Positions 23,870-35,121 are shown, numbered from the stretch's first letter. The stretch is 64,000 bases of DNA from Bacteroides fragilis (GCF_019583405.1 NZ_SZUU01000001.1:744001-808000), one strand, 5' to 3'. Translations and numbers: made by a program. The notes: generated from the letters alone by a model not told the origin.

Positions 23870-23987
23870 TTCACCACAGAGGACGCAGAGGACACAGAGT
23901 TTCAAATTCGGGAAAAGAACGAATTTGGCTCTGATGTCCTCTGCATCTTTTTGTTTCCTCCGCACCCTCTGCCTACTCTGTGGTGAA
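23870..23987. repeat. CACAGAG-type palindromic intergenic repeat
   Basis: Left arm TTCACCACAGAGGACGCAG and more degenerate right arms (CCTCTGCATC, then CTGCCTACTCTGTGG) lie between sodB and the thiamine riboswitch. Confidence 0.8.
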
Positions 23988-24045
23988 ATAATCCCCGATT
24001 TACTTTCTTCTTATTTTCTTTTTCACTTACTTTGCCTCCGTAAAG

Positions 24046-24119
24046 ACAAAGGGGTGCCACCCGGTGGCTGAGATTATACCCTAAGAACCTGATGCAGTTA
24101 GTACTGCCGAAGGGATTGT
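24046..24119 (+). promoter_or_regulatory. TPP riboswitch (THI element)
   Basis: The conserved thi-box is plain: GGGGTGCC, then GGCTGAGATTATACCC, then GAACCTGATGCAGTTAG and GCCGAAGGGA, closed by a short outer helix (ACAA/TTGT). It is in the leader of thiS, 80 bases before the ATG. A CGAAG...CTTCCG stem followed by TTTTTT (about 24108-24138) could act as the terminator formed when TPP is bound, since its left side uses the aptamer's 3' strand; this part is an inference. The candidate -7 box TTACTTTG (24027-24034) lies just upstream. Confidence 0.93.
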
Positions 24120-24200
24120 GTATTTCTTCCGTTTTTTCTTCTTCCGCACGCACCCTCTTTGTATTTACTTTCATTTATCCCAAAACACACCTATACGAAT

Positions 24201-24398
24201 ATGAAAGTACAAGTGAACAACAAAGAAGTGGAAACAGCTGCAAGCACACTGGCCCAGCTTGCCACCCAACTGCAACTTCCCGAAAACGGCGTAGCCATCG
24301 CCGTCAACAACCGCATGATACCGCGTCCGCAATGGGACGGATTCGGGCTGCAAGAGAATGATAACCTGATTGTGATTAAAGCAGCCTGCGGAGGATAG
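24201..24398 (+). CDS. thiS: ThiS sulfur carrier protein
   Basis: 65 residues from the ATG at 24201 (MKVQVNNKEVET). An upstream in-frame ATG at 24159 would add a non-homologous stretch, so it is rejected. Beta-grasp protein ending in the essential CGG tail, with the terminal Gly adenylated and converted to a thiocarboxylate that donates sulfur for the thiazole ring. The PENGVAIAVNNRMIPR and GLQENDNLIVIKAA segments are family features. It is the first gene of the riboswitch-controlled operon and three bases ahead of thiE. Confidence 0.93.
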   Translation: MKVQVNNKEVETAASTLAQLATQLQLPENGVAIAVNNRMIPRPQWDGFGLQENDNLIVIKAACGG

Positions 24399-24401
24399 CC
24401 T

Positions 24402-25016
24402 ATGTTAAGCCTACAATTTATCACCCATCAAACAGAAAATTACTCCTATCTGGAATCGGCGCGCATGGCCCTCGAAGGGGGCTGTAAATGGATCCAACTG
24501 CGCATGAAAGAGGCATCGCCGGAAGAGGTGGAGGCAGTGGCACTGCAACTGAAACCTCTCTGTAAAGCTAAAGAAGCGATCCTGATTCTCGACGACCACG
24601 TAGAGCTGGCCAAAAAGCTGGAAGTGGACGGAGTGCATCTGGGCAAAAAAGACATGCCCATCAGCGAAGCCCGGCAAATACTGGGCGAAGCATTCATCAT
24701 TGGCGGAACGGCCAACACCTTTGAAGACGTAAAGCTGCATCATGCCGCCGGAGCCGACTATCTGGGCATAGGTCCTTTCCGGTTTACCACTACCAAGAAA
24801 AATCTGAGCCCGGTACTGGGACTCGAAGGCTACACCTCCATACTGGCACAGATGAACGAGGCCGGTATCCGGATACCGGTAGTAGCCATCGGAGGGATCG
24901 TGGCGGAAGACATTCCGGCCATTATGGAAACGGGGGTGAACGGCATCGCCCTCTCCGGAGCGATCCTGCAAGCACCGGACCCGGTAGAAGAAACAAAAAG
25001 AATTCTAAACATATAA
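24402..25016 (+). CDS. thiE: Thiamine phosphate synthase
   Basis: 204 residues, a TIM barrel. KWIQLRMKEAS binds pyrophosphate, ILDDHVELA and DGVHLGKKDMP carry the Mg/substrate residues, and YLGIGPFRFTTTKKN and VAIGGIVAEDIP bind the thiazole phosphate. It joins HMP pyrophosphate with the thiazole phosphate to make thiamine monophosphate. Second in the operon after thiS. A TenI-like paralogue closes the operon at 30174-30782, so this more canonical copy is the likely main enzyme. Confidence 0.92.
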   Translation: MLSLQFITHQTENYSYLESARMALEGGCKWIQLRMKEASPEEVEAVALQLKPLCKAKEAILILDDHVELAKKLEVDGVHLGKKDMPISEARQILGEAFIIGGTANTFEDVKLHHAAGADYLGIGPFRFTTTKKNLSPVLGLEGYTSILAQMNEAGIRIPVVAIGGIVAEDIPAIMETGVNGIALSGAILQAPDPVEETKRILNI

Positions 25017-25030
25017 GGAAATGAACTGAA

Positions 25031-25126
25031 TTCACCACAGATTACACAGATTAACACAGATGTCTTAATCTAATTTCCAATGAAATAAATTATCAATCTG
25101 TGAAAATCCGTGTAATCTGTGGTGAA
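25031..25126. repeat. CACAGATTACACAGATT-type palindromic intergenic repeat
   Basis: A complete copy (TTCACCACAGATTACACAG on the left, ATCCGTGTAATCTGTGG then TGAA on the right) lies inside the thiamine operon, between thiE and thiG. It could alter the ratio of upstream and downstream genes. Confidence 0.9.
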
Positions 25127-25149
25127 ATGAACTCAAAACAAGATCAGAA

Positions 25150-27706
<2,557 letters not shown>

Positions 27707-27707
27707 G

Positions 27708-28262
27708 ATGACTGTAACGAAAAGGACAGCGGAATACCGGAAAGTACTCGATGTGCCTATCTCCCAACTGGAGACAGACCGGATTGTAAAAGAAATCCTG
27801 GATCGACCGGAGAACTTCGACAACATTTACCGGCTGACGTCGGACGATAAATTATTGGTGTCCTGGCGGGCCTTATGGATATGCGACAAACTGTGCAGGC
27901 AGAAACCGGAGTGGCTAATTCCTTTTAGGGAAGAGCTGACCGGAAGGTTGATGTCCTGCGGGCACGATGGTTCAAAACGACTGCTTCTTTCCATACTCTA
28001 CCATACACCCGCAACGAAGGTGCCATCCGTGGCTCTGCTCAACTTCTGCCTGGACGCCATGCTGTCGCCCCAAGAGAGCATCGGCGTGCAATCGCTCGCC
28101 ATCCGAATGGCTTACCGCCTGTGCGAGCCCGAGCCGGAGTTGCTGTATGAGCTGCGTACCATACTGGAGAGTATAGAAACGGAAATGTATTCGACCGCCG
28201 TAAAATCGGCTGTACGGAACACATTGAAGAAGATTAACCAGAAGAATAAAAAGAAAAAATAA
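27708..28262 (+). CDS. Uncharacterised helical protein in the thiamine operon
   Basis: 184 residues, no family recognised. The middle and end look like alpha-helical HEAT-type repeats (LVSWRALWICDKLCRQKPEW, LMSCGHDGSKRLLLSILYH, GVQSLAIRMAYRLCEPEPEL), ending in a Lys-rich tail KKINQKNKKKK. It starts one base after thiC and ends one base before thiH, so it is translated as part of the operon. It has no signal peptide or catalytic motif. A scaffold or helper for the Fe-S enzymes ThiC or ThiH would fit the position, but this is only an inference; it may be a passenger gene conserved in Bacteroides. Confidence 0.7.
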   Translation: MTVTKRTAEYRKVLDVPISQLETDRIVKEILDRPENFDNIYRLTSDDKLLVSWRALWICDKLCRQKPEWLIPFREELTGRLMSCGHDGSKRLLLSILYHTPATKVPSVALLNFCLDAMLSPQESIGVQSLAIRMAYRLCEPEPELLYELRTILESIETEMYSTAVKSAVRNTLKKINQKNKKKK

Positions 28263-28263
28263 A

Positions 28264-29388
28264 ATGTTTTCAGATGAATTAGAAAAGATTTCCTGGGAAG
28301 AGACGACTAAAGCCATCTATTCCAAAACTGACGCTGATGTGCGCCGCGCATTGTCGAAGGAACACTGCGATGTAAATGATTTTATGGCATTGATTTCGCC
28401 GGCTGCCGCTCCATATCTGGAGACGATGGCACGTCTCAGCCGGCAGTATACGATGGAACGCTTCGGAAAAACAATCTCGATGTTCGTGCCTCTCTATATT
28501 ACAAATTCTTGTACAAACTCGTGTGTATACTGCGGCTTTAACCACAACAACCCGATGAAGCGCACCATCCTTACGGAAGAAGAGATGGTGAACGAGTACA
28601 AGGCGATCAAGAAGCTGGCCCCCTTTGAGAATCTGTTGCTGGTAACAGGCGAGAATCCTGCCAAAGCCGGAGTGGATTACATCGAACGTGCCCTCTTGCT
28701 GGCAAAGCCCTACTTTGCTAACCTTCAGATTGAAGTAATGCCACTTAAAGCAGAAGAATATGAACGACTTACACATGCAGGACTGAACGGGGTCATCTGC
28801 TTTCAGGAGACGTATAACAAAGCCAATTACAACATCTACCACCCTCGCGGCATGAAGTCTAAATTCGAATGGAGGGTCAACGGATTCGACCGCATGGGAC
28901 AGGCCGGAGTACACAAGATAGGAATGGGCGTACTGATCGGACTGGAGGAATGGAGAACGGATATCACCATGATGGCCTATCATCTCCGCTACTTGCAGAA
29001 GCATTATTGGAAAACGAAATATAGTGTCAACTTCCCCCGCATGCGCCCGTCGGAAAACGGAGGCTTCCAGCCCAATGTGGTGATGAACGACCGTGAGCTG
29101 GCACAAGTGACTTTTGCGATGCGCATCTTCGACCATGATGTAGACATCTCCTACTCTACCCGCGAAAGCGCAGCCTTCCGTAACCACATGGCTACGCTCG
29201 GAGTGACCACCATGAGTGCAGAAAGCAAAACGGAACCGGGAGGATACTTTACCTATCCGCAAGCACTGGAACAGTTTCACGTAAGCGACGAACGGAAAGC
29301 CGTGGAGGTGGATGCAGCACTACGGTCGCTGGGACGGATACCGGTATACAAAGACTGGGACACGGCGCTGACGCTACCCCAATGCTGA
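28264..29388 (+). CDS. thiH: 2-iminoacetate (dehydroglycine) synthase
   Basis: 374 residues, radical SAM enzyme. The cluster motif CxxxCxxC is Cys83, Cys87, Cys90 (NSCTNSCVYCGF). Downstream are LLVTGENPAKAG, the QETYNKANYNIYHPRG region and HKIGMGVLIGLEEWRTD, all typical of ThiH. It cleaves tyrosine to dehydroglycine and p-cresol for ThiG, the route used by anaerobes in place of glycine oxidase ThiO. It overlaps nothing, one base after the preceding gene. Confidence 0.93.
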   Translation: MFSDELEKISWEETTKAIYSKTDADVRRALSKEHCDVNDFMALISPAAAPYLETMARLSRQYTMERFGKTISMFVPLYITNSCTNSCVYCGFNHNNPMKRTILTEEEMVNEYKAIKKLAPFENLLLVTGENPAKAGVDYIERALLLAKPYFANLQIEVMPLKAEEYERLTHAGLNGVICFQETYNKANYNIYHPRGMKSKFEWRVNGFDRMGQAGVHKIGMGVLIGLEEWRTDITMMAYHLRYLQKHYWKTKYSVNFPRMRPSENGGFQPNVVMNDRELAQVTFAMRIFDHDVDISYSTRESAAFRNHMATLGVTTMSAESKTEPGGYFTYPQALEQFHVSDERKAVEVDAALRSLGRIPVYKDWDTALTLPQC

Positions 29389-29410
29389 TAACTGAAATAA
29401 AAGGGAATTT

Positions 29411-30112
29411 ATGGAAAGATACAGCAGACAAACCATGCTTCCGGAAATAGGAGAAGCAGGACAGCTAAAGCTAAAAGCTGCCAAAGTACTGATTGTAGGC
29501 GTGGGAGGACTCGGTTCTCCCATCGCCCTCTATCTGGCCGGTGCAGGAGTGGGTACCATCGGGTTGGCAGATGACGACGAAGTGAGCCTCAGCAATCTGC
29601 AGAGGCAGATACTCTACACGGAGGAAGAAGTGGGCGACCTGAAGGCTATCTGTGCCTCCATGCGGATCAGCGCCCTCAACAGGGAGATAAAAGTGAACGC
29701 CTGTCCGGGAAGGCTGAGTAAAGAAAATGCACGCGATCTGATAGGCCAGTATGACATCGTCGTGGACGGTTGCGATAACTTTGCAACCCGGTATCTGCTC
29801 AGCGATGTCTGTTCGGAGCTCGGGAAACCGTATGTATACGGTGCTATCTGCGGATTTGAAGGACAGGTATCCGTCTTCAACTACGGAGAAGGAACTCAAC
29901 GGAAAACTTATCGCGACCTGTACCCGGACGAAGAAAGAATGTTACACATGCCTCCTCCTCCCAAAGGGGTGGTCGGAGTGACACCGGCAGTAACGGGCAG
30001 TGTGGAAGCATGCGAAGTTCTCAAAATCATTTGTGGATTCGGAGAGATCCTGGCAGGCAAACTATGGACAATTGACTTGCGGACATTGCAATCTAACATA
30101 TTTTCACTATAA
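29411..30112 (+). CDS. thiF: ThiF/MoeB/HesA family ThiS adenylyltransferase
   Basis: 233 residues. Nucleotide fold IVGVGGLGSPIALYLAGAG, the LSNLQRQILY loop with the catalytic Arg, and DGCDNFATRYLL match the E1-like family, which adenylates the C-terminal Gly of ThiS. Unlike E. coli ThiF and MoeB it has no cysteine between about residues 148 and 201 (the CxxC zinc pair is replaced by TYRDLYPDEERM and the acyl-disulfide Cys by PPKGVVGVTP), nor the second CxxC near the end. So it probably lacks the zinc and the covalent Cys step. Sulfur delivery must use another route. It lies 22 bases after thiH. Confidence 0.85.
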   Translation: MERYSRQTMLPEIGEAGQLKLKAAKVLIVGVGGLGSPIALYLAGAGVGTIGLADDDEVSLSNLQRQILYTEEEVGDLKAICASMRISALNREIKVNACPGRLSKENARDLIGQYDIVVDGCDNFATRYLLSDVCSELGKPYVYGAICGFEGQVSVFNYGEGTQRKTYRDLYPDEERMLHMPPPPKGVVGVTPAVTGSVEACEVLKIICGFGEILAGKLWTIDLRTLQSNIFSL

Positions 30113-30173
30113 AGGTTGGTTTCTGATTAAGTTAATTAGTAACTTTGCTAAACTTAACAGTTTAACAAAAGAA

Positions 30174-30782
30174 ATGAAACTTATCGTAGTAACGACGCCT
30201 ACTTTCTTTGTAGAAGAAGATAAGATTATCACTGCTCTTTTTGAAGAGGGACTGGATATTCTGCATCTCAGAAAACCGGAAACACCGGCTATGTATTCAG
30301 AGCGCCTATTGACACTGATTCCGGAGAAATACCACAAACGGATTGTCACGCACGAACACTTCTATCTGAAAGAAGAATTCAACCTGATGGGAATTCATCT
30401 GAATGCACGAAATCCCAAAGAACCGCATGACTATTCGGGGCATATCAGTTGTTCGTGTCACTCGGTGGAGGAAGTGAAGAATAAAAAGCACTTTTATGAT
30501 TATGTATTCATGAGCCCGGTTTATGACAGTATCTCGAAAGAGGGATATAACTCACCCTATACAGCCGAAGAACTGCGCCTGGCAGCCAAAGACAAGATCA
30601 TTGATAGCAAGGTGATGGCTTTAGGAGGTATTACACCGGATAACATACTGGAAGTGAAAGATTTCGGATTCGGGGGTGCAGTGGTTTTAGGAGATTTGTG
30701 GGGCAAATTCGACGCTTGCTCCGACCAGGATTACCTGGCAGTGATAGAACACTTCAAGAAGCTGAAAAAAATGGCCGACTGA
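30174..30782 (+). CDS. TenI/ThiE-like protein, second thiamine phosphate synthase-like
   Basis: 202 residues from the ATG at 30174; the frame is open further upstream but overlaps thiF. The N-terminal strand MKLIVVTTPTFFVEED and LDILHLRKPE, GIHLNARNP, SCSCHSVEEV, YVFMSPVYDSISKEGYNS, VMALGGITPDNI and GGAVVLGDLW follow the ThiE/TenI barrel. The metal and pyrophosphate residues of true ThiE (QLRMK, DDHVELA) are changed (HLRKP, THEHFYL), as in TenI, a thiazole tautomerase. I favour TenI-like activity; it ends the operon before a strong terminator. Confidence 0.8.
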   Translation: MKLIVVTTPTFFVEEDKIITALFEEGLDILHLRKPETPAMYSERLLTLIPEKYHKRIVTHEHFYLKEEFNLMGIHLNARNPKEPHDYSGHISCSCHSVEEVKNKKHFYDYVFMSPVYDSISKEGYNSPYTAEELRLAAKDKIIDSKVMALGGITPDNILEVKDFGFGGAVVLGDLWGKFDACSDQDYLAVIEHFKKLKKMAD

Positions 30783-30805
30783 ACAAAACGACAACAGACA
30801 AAATA

Positions 30806-30842
30806 AAATAGGGTGACTCTCCTTGCGGAGGTCACCCTATTT
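30806..30842 (+). terminator. Terminator between the thiamine operon and the barrel gene
   Basis: AAATAGGGTGAC and GTCACCCTATTT form a perfect 12-bp stem with a CTCCTTGCGGAG-type loop, between two convergent genes. T or A runs on both sides suggest it serves both directions. Confidence 0.85.
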
Positions 30843-30859
30843 CGTTGAAACCTATTTGA

Positions 30860-31372
30860 TTAAAATTCGTAATGGAATCCGAATGTAAGGTCTTCACTGC
30901 TTGCGCTAAAGCCAAAACCGTTGCCCATGTAGTCGTCCTTATATCCCAGGAAGCCACATTTGGCAACCAGGCTGAAATGCTGGTTCAACTTGATAGCGAT
31001 ACCCGGTTTCAAACCGATCTCGAAACCGTTTACAGCATCACCGCCATCTTTCACCTTAGTGGTAGCAAAACCAAATCCGCCATCGACAAACAGACGTACG
31101 ATCTTGTTTTCATAATAAGAAAAACGTGCGTAAGGAGCAATGGCAAATGTGTTTGTTGAGATATGCTCCTTGTATTCATGGTTGAACTGAAGCTCAACGC
31201 CCAATGCCCACTGTTCGCTCAGGTTGTATCCGATCTCCGGAGCCAGTTTAAAGGAAGTGGTATTGGCATCATCATTACGCCACAAACCTACGGTACCTCC
31301 CATGTAAAGGTCTTGTGCCTTAACAGATAAAGTTGCAATAGCAACAAATAAAAACAATACAATCTTTTTCAT
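30860..31372 (-). CDS. Outer membrane beta-barrel protein (OmpX-like)
   Basis: 170 residues. Signal peptide MKKIVLFLFVAIATLSVKAQ, then about eight amphipathic strands (MGGTVGLWRNDD, FKLAPEIGYNLSEQWALGVEL, AIAPYARFSYYENKIVRLFVDGG, LKPGIAIKLNQHFSLVAKCGF) and a terminal FHYEF with C-terminal Phe. This is an eight-strand barrel like OmpX; no enzymatic residue is visible. A good promoter precedes it. Its neighbour at 31574-32143 is another barrel, but each has its own terminator, so they are separate transcripts. Confidence 0.85.
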   Translation of the reverse strand: MKKIVLFLFVAIATLSVKAQDLYMGGTVGLWRNDDANTTSFKLAPEIGYNLSEQWALGVELQFNHEYKEHISTNTFAIAPYARFSYYENKIVRLFVDGGFGFATTKVKDGGDAVNGFEIGLKPGIAIKLNQHFSLVAKCGFLGYKDDYMGNGFGFSASSEDLTFGFHYEF

Positions 31373-31447
31373 CTTCTTAGTAGTTTTAATTAAATATACC
31401 TATTTTGAAAACAAACAAAAGAATAATTTCACTTTTGTTTCGGGTCG

Positions 31448-31478
31448 CAAAAGTATAGCATATTCATTAATTAAACAA
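31448..31478 (-). promoter_or_regulatory. Promoter of the OmpX-like gene
   Basis: Minus strand: TTG (31476-31478), a 20-base spacer, TACTTTTG (plus-strand CAAAAGTA, 31448-31455), about 75 bases before the ATG at 31372. Confidence 0.75.
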
Positions 31479-31512
31479 CTATTTTGATCATTATTCACCG
31501 GAGAGCAAAATG

Positions 31513-31550
31513 AAAAAAGCCGCTTGTAATTGATTTACAGCGGCTTTTAT
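31513..31550 (-). terminator. Terminator of the second barrel gene
   Basis: AAAAAAGCCGCTTGTAA and TTTACAGCGGCTTTTAT form a hairpin; on the minus strand it ends in T residues. Confidence 0.8.
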
Positions 31551-31573
31551 ATTTAAATATTTATCGGTTTCCC

Positions 31574-32143
31574 TCAGAACTTATAGCCTACGCTAATAGA
31601 AAGATTCAGATTCTTACCATTTACGTTGTCCATGACATCGACAAACCCGAACTGACCGTCAAGTCCTGCGATAATCTTGCCAAACTCCGCGGCAACACCG
31701 ATACCAAGACCTACATCGCCACGTTTCAGCAGACCGTCGTCACCAAAGGTATCGACTTCCAAGCGCCTTTTACCCAAATCTACTTTAGAATTACCCGCGA
31801 TACCGCAAGCAAAATAAGGACCCGCACTCAACACGATATTGGTATTACTGGCTACTTTGAAACGCGCAGCAGCCATAACCGGCAGTTCCAGATAAACAGC
31901 ATTCACACTCAATTCGTCCTTCTTGGCACCTTTGGAAGATACAAACAAAGAGGGTTGCAACGACCAGATTTCATTAAATCCATACTCCATGCCACCGCCT
32001 ATCTTGAATCCTACTTTGGCATTCATATCAAAATCACCGGTAAAGTTACTGATATTCATTCCCACCTTGGCATTCCAGCTCACTTGAGAAAAGCCCACAA
32101 CCGAAACGAGGGCAAACAATACAAACACAAGATTTCTTTTCAT
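31574..32143 (-). CDS. Outer membrane beta-barrel protein (PorT/OMP_b-brl_2-like)
   Basis: 189 residues. Signal peptide MKRNLVFVLFALVSVVGFSQ, then SWNAKVGMNISNFTGD, FKIGGGMEYGFNEIWSLQPSLFVSSKG, YLELPVMAAARFKV, VLSAGPYFACGIAG and a C-terminal LNLSISVGYKF. This is the usual pattern of the PF13568-type porin family common in Bacteroides. The ELPV segment and the terminal Phe are typical. Function unknown; probably a surface structural or small-solute barrel. Confidence 0.8.
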   Translation of the reverse strand: MKRNLVFVLFALVSVVGFSQVSWNAKVGMNISNFTGDFDMNAKVGFKIGGGMEYGFNEIWSLQPSLFVSSKGAKKDELSVNAVYLELPVMAAARFKVASNTNIVLSAGPYFACGIAGNSKVDLGKRRLEVDTFGDDGLLKRGDVGLGIGVAAEFGKIIAGLDGQFGFVDVMDNVNGKNLNLSISVGYKF

Positions 32144-32300
32144 AATTCTGTAATTTTAGTTTGTTAAAAATATGATAAGTAAGGTTTCATAAGATAAAGG
32201 AAATATTTTTATTTGAATTATACAAATATTTACTCTACATTTTAGGTTTCCGCCGGCTCTTCTCTCCTGTCGGCTCTGTCAGCATCATACAGATATATAC

Positions 32301-32336
32301 AAAAAGGCGAAGCTACCCTCTTGGAGTAGCCTCGCA
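32301..32336 (-). terminator. Terminator of ppdK
   Basis: On the minus strand GCGAGGCTACTCC and GGTAGCTTCGC form a stem followed by CTTTTT. It is 23 bases past the ppdK stop. Confidence 0.85.
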
Positions 32337-32358
32337 CAAACCAGTTGTTAATCTAAAG

Positions 32359-35079
32359 TTATTCTTCGATGGCTGCCTGAGCCGCTGCCAGACGTGCAAT
32401 AGGCACACGGAACGGAGAACAGCTAACGTAATTCAAACCTACTTTATGGCAGAACTTAACAGATGAAGGCTCACCGCCATGTTCACCACAGATACCGCAC
32501 TTCAGGTCCGGACGGATGGCACGGCCTTTTTCGGTTGCCATACGTACCAACTGGCCTACACCATTTTGGTCGAGTACCTGGAATGGGTCTACTTTCAGAA
32601 TTTTCTTCTCCAGATAAACCGGAAGGAAAGAAGCTATATCGTCACGAGAGTAACCGAAAGTCATCTGAGTCAAGTCGTTGGTTCCGAACGAGAAGAACTC
32701 GGCAGACGAAGCGATACGGTCGGCAGTCAGAGCTGCACGAGGAATTTCGATCATGGTTCCGACCTTGAAGTCGATGCGGTCTCCCACCTCTTCAAAGAGC
32801 TTGTCTGCTTCGGCACGAATCACACTTTCCTGCTGTTGGAACTCGTAAAGAATACCTGTCAGCGGCACCATGATTTCGGGATGTGTTTCTATTCCTTCTT
32901 TCTTCAGTTCAAGAGCGGCACCCAGAATGGCACGAGTCTGCATCTGTGTGATTTCGGGATACGTATTTCCCAAACGGCAACCACGGTGACCCAACATCGG
33001 GTTGTGTTCGCAAAGTGATTCTACACGCTGCTGGATATATTGCAGGCTTACCCCCATCGTATCGGCCATTTCTTGCTGTCCTTTCAGATCGTGAGGAACG
33101 AATTCATGCAAAGGAGGATCGAGCAGGCGTACGGTTACCGGACAACCGGCCATAGCCTTAAAGATACCTTTGAAGTCGGCTTGCTGATATGGAAGGATCT
33201 TAGCCAGTGCTTTGCGGCGCCCTTCAGCATTTTCTGCCAGGATCATTTCACGCATAGCCTTAATTTTTTCACCTTCAAAGAACATGTGTTCCGTACGGCA
33301 AAGGCCTATACCTACCGCACCGAAGTTACGGGCAACCTCAGCATCATGCGGAGTGTCGGCATTAGTACGTACTTGCAGGCGGGTATATTTATCGGCCAAC
33401 TTCATCAAATCGGAAAAATCACCCGATAACTCAGCAGCCTTCGTTTCTACTTTACCTTGGTAAACTTCACCCGTACTACCGTTCAAAGAGATAAAATCAC
33501 CCTCTTTCAGCAACACGCCGTCCACCTCTACTGTACGGGCCTTGTAGTCGATGTTCAGTGCACCGGCTCCCGAAACACAACATTTACCCATACCGCGGGC
33601 AACCACGGCTGCATGTGAAGTCATACCTCCACGTGCGGTCAAAATACCTTCAGCAACTGCCATACCGGCCAAATCTTCCGGTGATGTTTCAATACGAACC
33701 ATTACGACACGTTTTCCGGCAGCATGCCATTCGGCAGCGTCGTCAGCAAAGAATACGATCTGACCGGTAGCAGCACCCGGAGAAGCCGGCAAACCGCGAG
33801 TCAACACTTTAGCCTGTTTCAAAGCAGACTTATCGAATACCGGGTGGAGTAATTCATCCAGCTTATTGGGTTCTACACGCATCAGGGCAGTCTTTTCATC
33901 AATCATTCCCTGACGGAACAGATCCATTGCGATCTTTACCATGGCAGCACCGGTACGTTTACCGTTACGTGTCTGAAGGAACCAAAGTTTGCCTTCCTGA
34001 ACGGTGAACTCCATGTCCTGCATATCTTTATAGTGATTTTCGAGCTTAGTCTGCAATTCGTCCAGTTGTTTATATATTTCCGGCATTGCTTCTTCCATAG
34101 AAGGGTATTTCGAAGCACGCTCTTCTTCGCTCACACCGGCCAACTGAGCCCAACGCTGAGAACCGATCTTCGTGATCTGTTGCGGAGTACGGATTCCGGC
34201 AACAACGTCCTCGCCCTGTGCATTGATCAGGTATTCACCATTAAAAAGGTCCTCACCTGTGGCAGCATCGCGTGAGAAGCAAACACCTGTAGCAGAACCA
34301 TCGCCCATATTACCGAATACCATTGCCTGAACACTTACGGCAGTACCCCATTCGTCAGGAATTCCCTCCATCTTACGGTACAGGATGGCACGTTCATTCA
34401 TCCATGAATTAAATACGGCGCAAATTGCTCCCCAAAGCTGTTCGTATGCACAAGTCGGGAAGTCCTTACCTGTTTGTGCCTTTACGGCAGCTTTAAATTT
34501 CTTCACGAGTTCCTTGAGATCTTCCACCTCAAGCTCGTTATCCAGTTTCACGCCTTTGGCATGTTTCACCTCTTCGATGATGGCTTCAAACGGATCCTGG
34601 TCTTCTTTGTTAACAGGCTTCATACCCAATACTACATCACCATACATCTGTACGAAACGACGGTAAGAATCCCATGCAAAACGAGCGTTTCCGGTCTTAC
34701 GGGTCAGACCTTCAACCACTTCATCATTCAAACCCAGGTTCAGGATCGTATCCATCATACCCGGCATGGATGCACGTGCACCCGAACGCACAGAAACCAG
34801 CAACGGATTCTCTACGTCACCAAATTTTGAACGCATCAGGTTCTCTATATTTGCAATGGCTTTTTCTACTTCTTCTTTCAGGAGAGATACGACCTTTTCC
34901 TGTCCCATCTCGTAATATTCGGTACAAACGTCAGTTGTAATTGTGAAGCCCGGAGGTACGGGGACACCGATCAGATTCATTTCGGCAAGGTTCGCACCTT
35001 TGCCCCCAAGTAAGTTTCGCATACCGGCTTTTCCTTCTGCCAGTCCATTACCAAAGGTATAAACTCTTTTTTTGTCCAT
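32359..35079 (-). CDS. ppdK: Pyruvate, phosphate dikinase
   Basis: 906 residues, the usual length. The N-terminal ATP-grasp domain starts VYTFGNGLAEGKAGMRNLLGGKGANLAEM. The phosphohistidine domain has GGMTSHAAVVARGMGKCCVSG with the catalytic His. The C-terminal PEP/pyruvate barrel has GLCRTEHMFF, MLGHRGCRLG, FSFGTNDLTQMTFG and the active-site Cys in KCGICGEHGG. It interconverts pyruvate, ATP and phosphate with PEP, AMP and pyrophosphate. In Bacteroides it links PEP carboxykinase-based fermentation and glycolysis and economises ATP. It stands alone, with a -7 box at 35122-35129. Confidence 0.97.
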   Translation of the reverse strand: MDKKRVYTFGNGLAEGKAGMRNLLGGKGANLAEMNLIGVPVPPGFTITTDVCTEYYEMGQEKVVSLLKEEVEKAIANIENLMRSKFGDVENPLLVSVRSGARASMPGMMDTILNLGLNDEVVEGLTRKTGNARFAWDSYRRFVQMYGDVVLGMKPVNKEDQDPFEAIIEEVKHAKGVKLDNELEVEDLKELVKKFKAAVKAQTGKDFPTCAYEQLWGAICAVFNSWMNERAILYRKMEGIPDEWGTAVSVQAMVFGNMGDGSATGVCFSRDAATGEDLFNGEYLINAQGEDVVAGIRTPQQITKIGSQRWAQLAGVSEEERASKYPSMEEAMPEIYKQLDELQTKLENHYKDMQDMEFTVQEGKLWFLQTRNGKRTGAAMVKIAMDLFRQGMIDEKTALMRVEPNKLDELLHPVFDKSALKQAKVLTRGLPASPGAATGQIVFFADDAAEWHAAGKRVVMVRIETSPEDLAGMAVAEGILTARGGMTSHAAVVARGMGKCCVSGAGALNIDYKARTVEVDGVLLKEGDFISLNGSTGEVYQGKVETKAAELSGDFSDLMKLADKYTRLQVRTNADTPHDAEVARNFGAVGIGLCRTEHMFFEGEKIKAMREMILAENAEGRRKALAKILPYQQADFKGIFKAMAGCPVTVRLLDPPLHEFVPHDLKGQQEMADTMGVSLQYIQQRVESLCEHNPMLGHRGCRLGNTYPEITQMQTRAILGAALELKKEGIETHPEIMVPLTGILYEFQQQESVIRAEADKLFEEVGDRIDFKVGTMIEIPRAALTADRIASSAEFFSFGTNDLTQMTFGYSRDDIASFLPVYLEKKILKVDPFQVLDQNGVGQLVRMATEKGRAIRPDLKCGICGEHGGEPSSVKFCHKVGLNYVSCSPFRVPIARLAAAQAAIEE

Positions 35080-35121
35080 AATACGATTTTAAAGTTATTA
35101 GTTGTGATTCTTTTCTGTTCG

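Noticed and set aside
28279-29280. 333-residue frame antisense to thiH
   Set aside because: Shadow of thiH; no start signal or family features.
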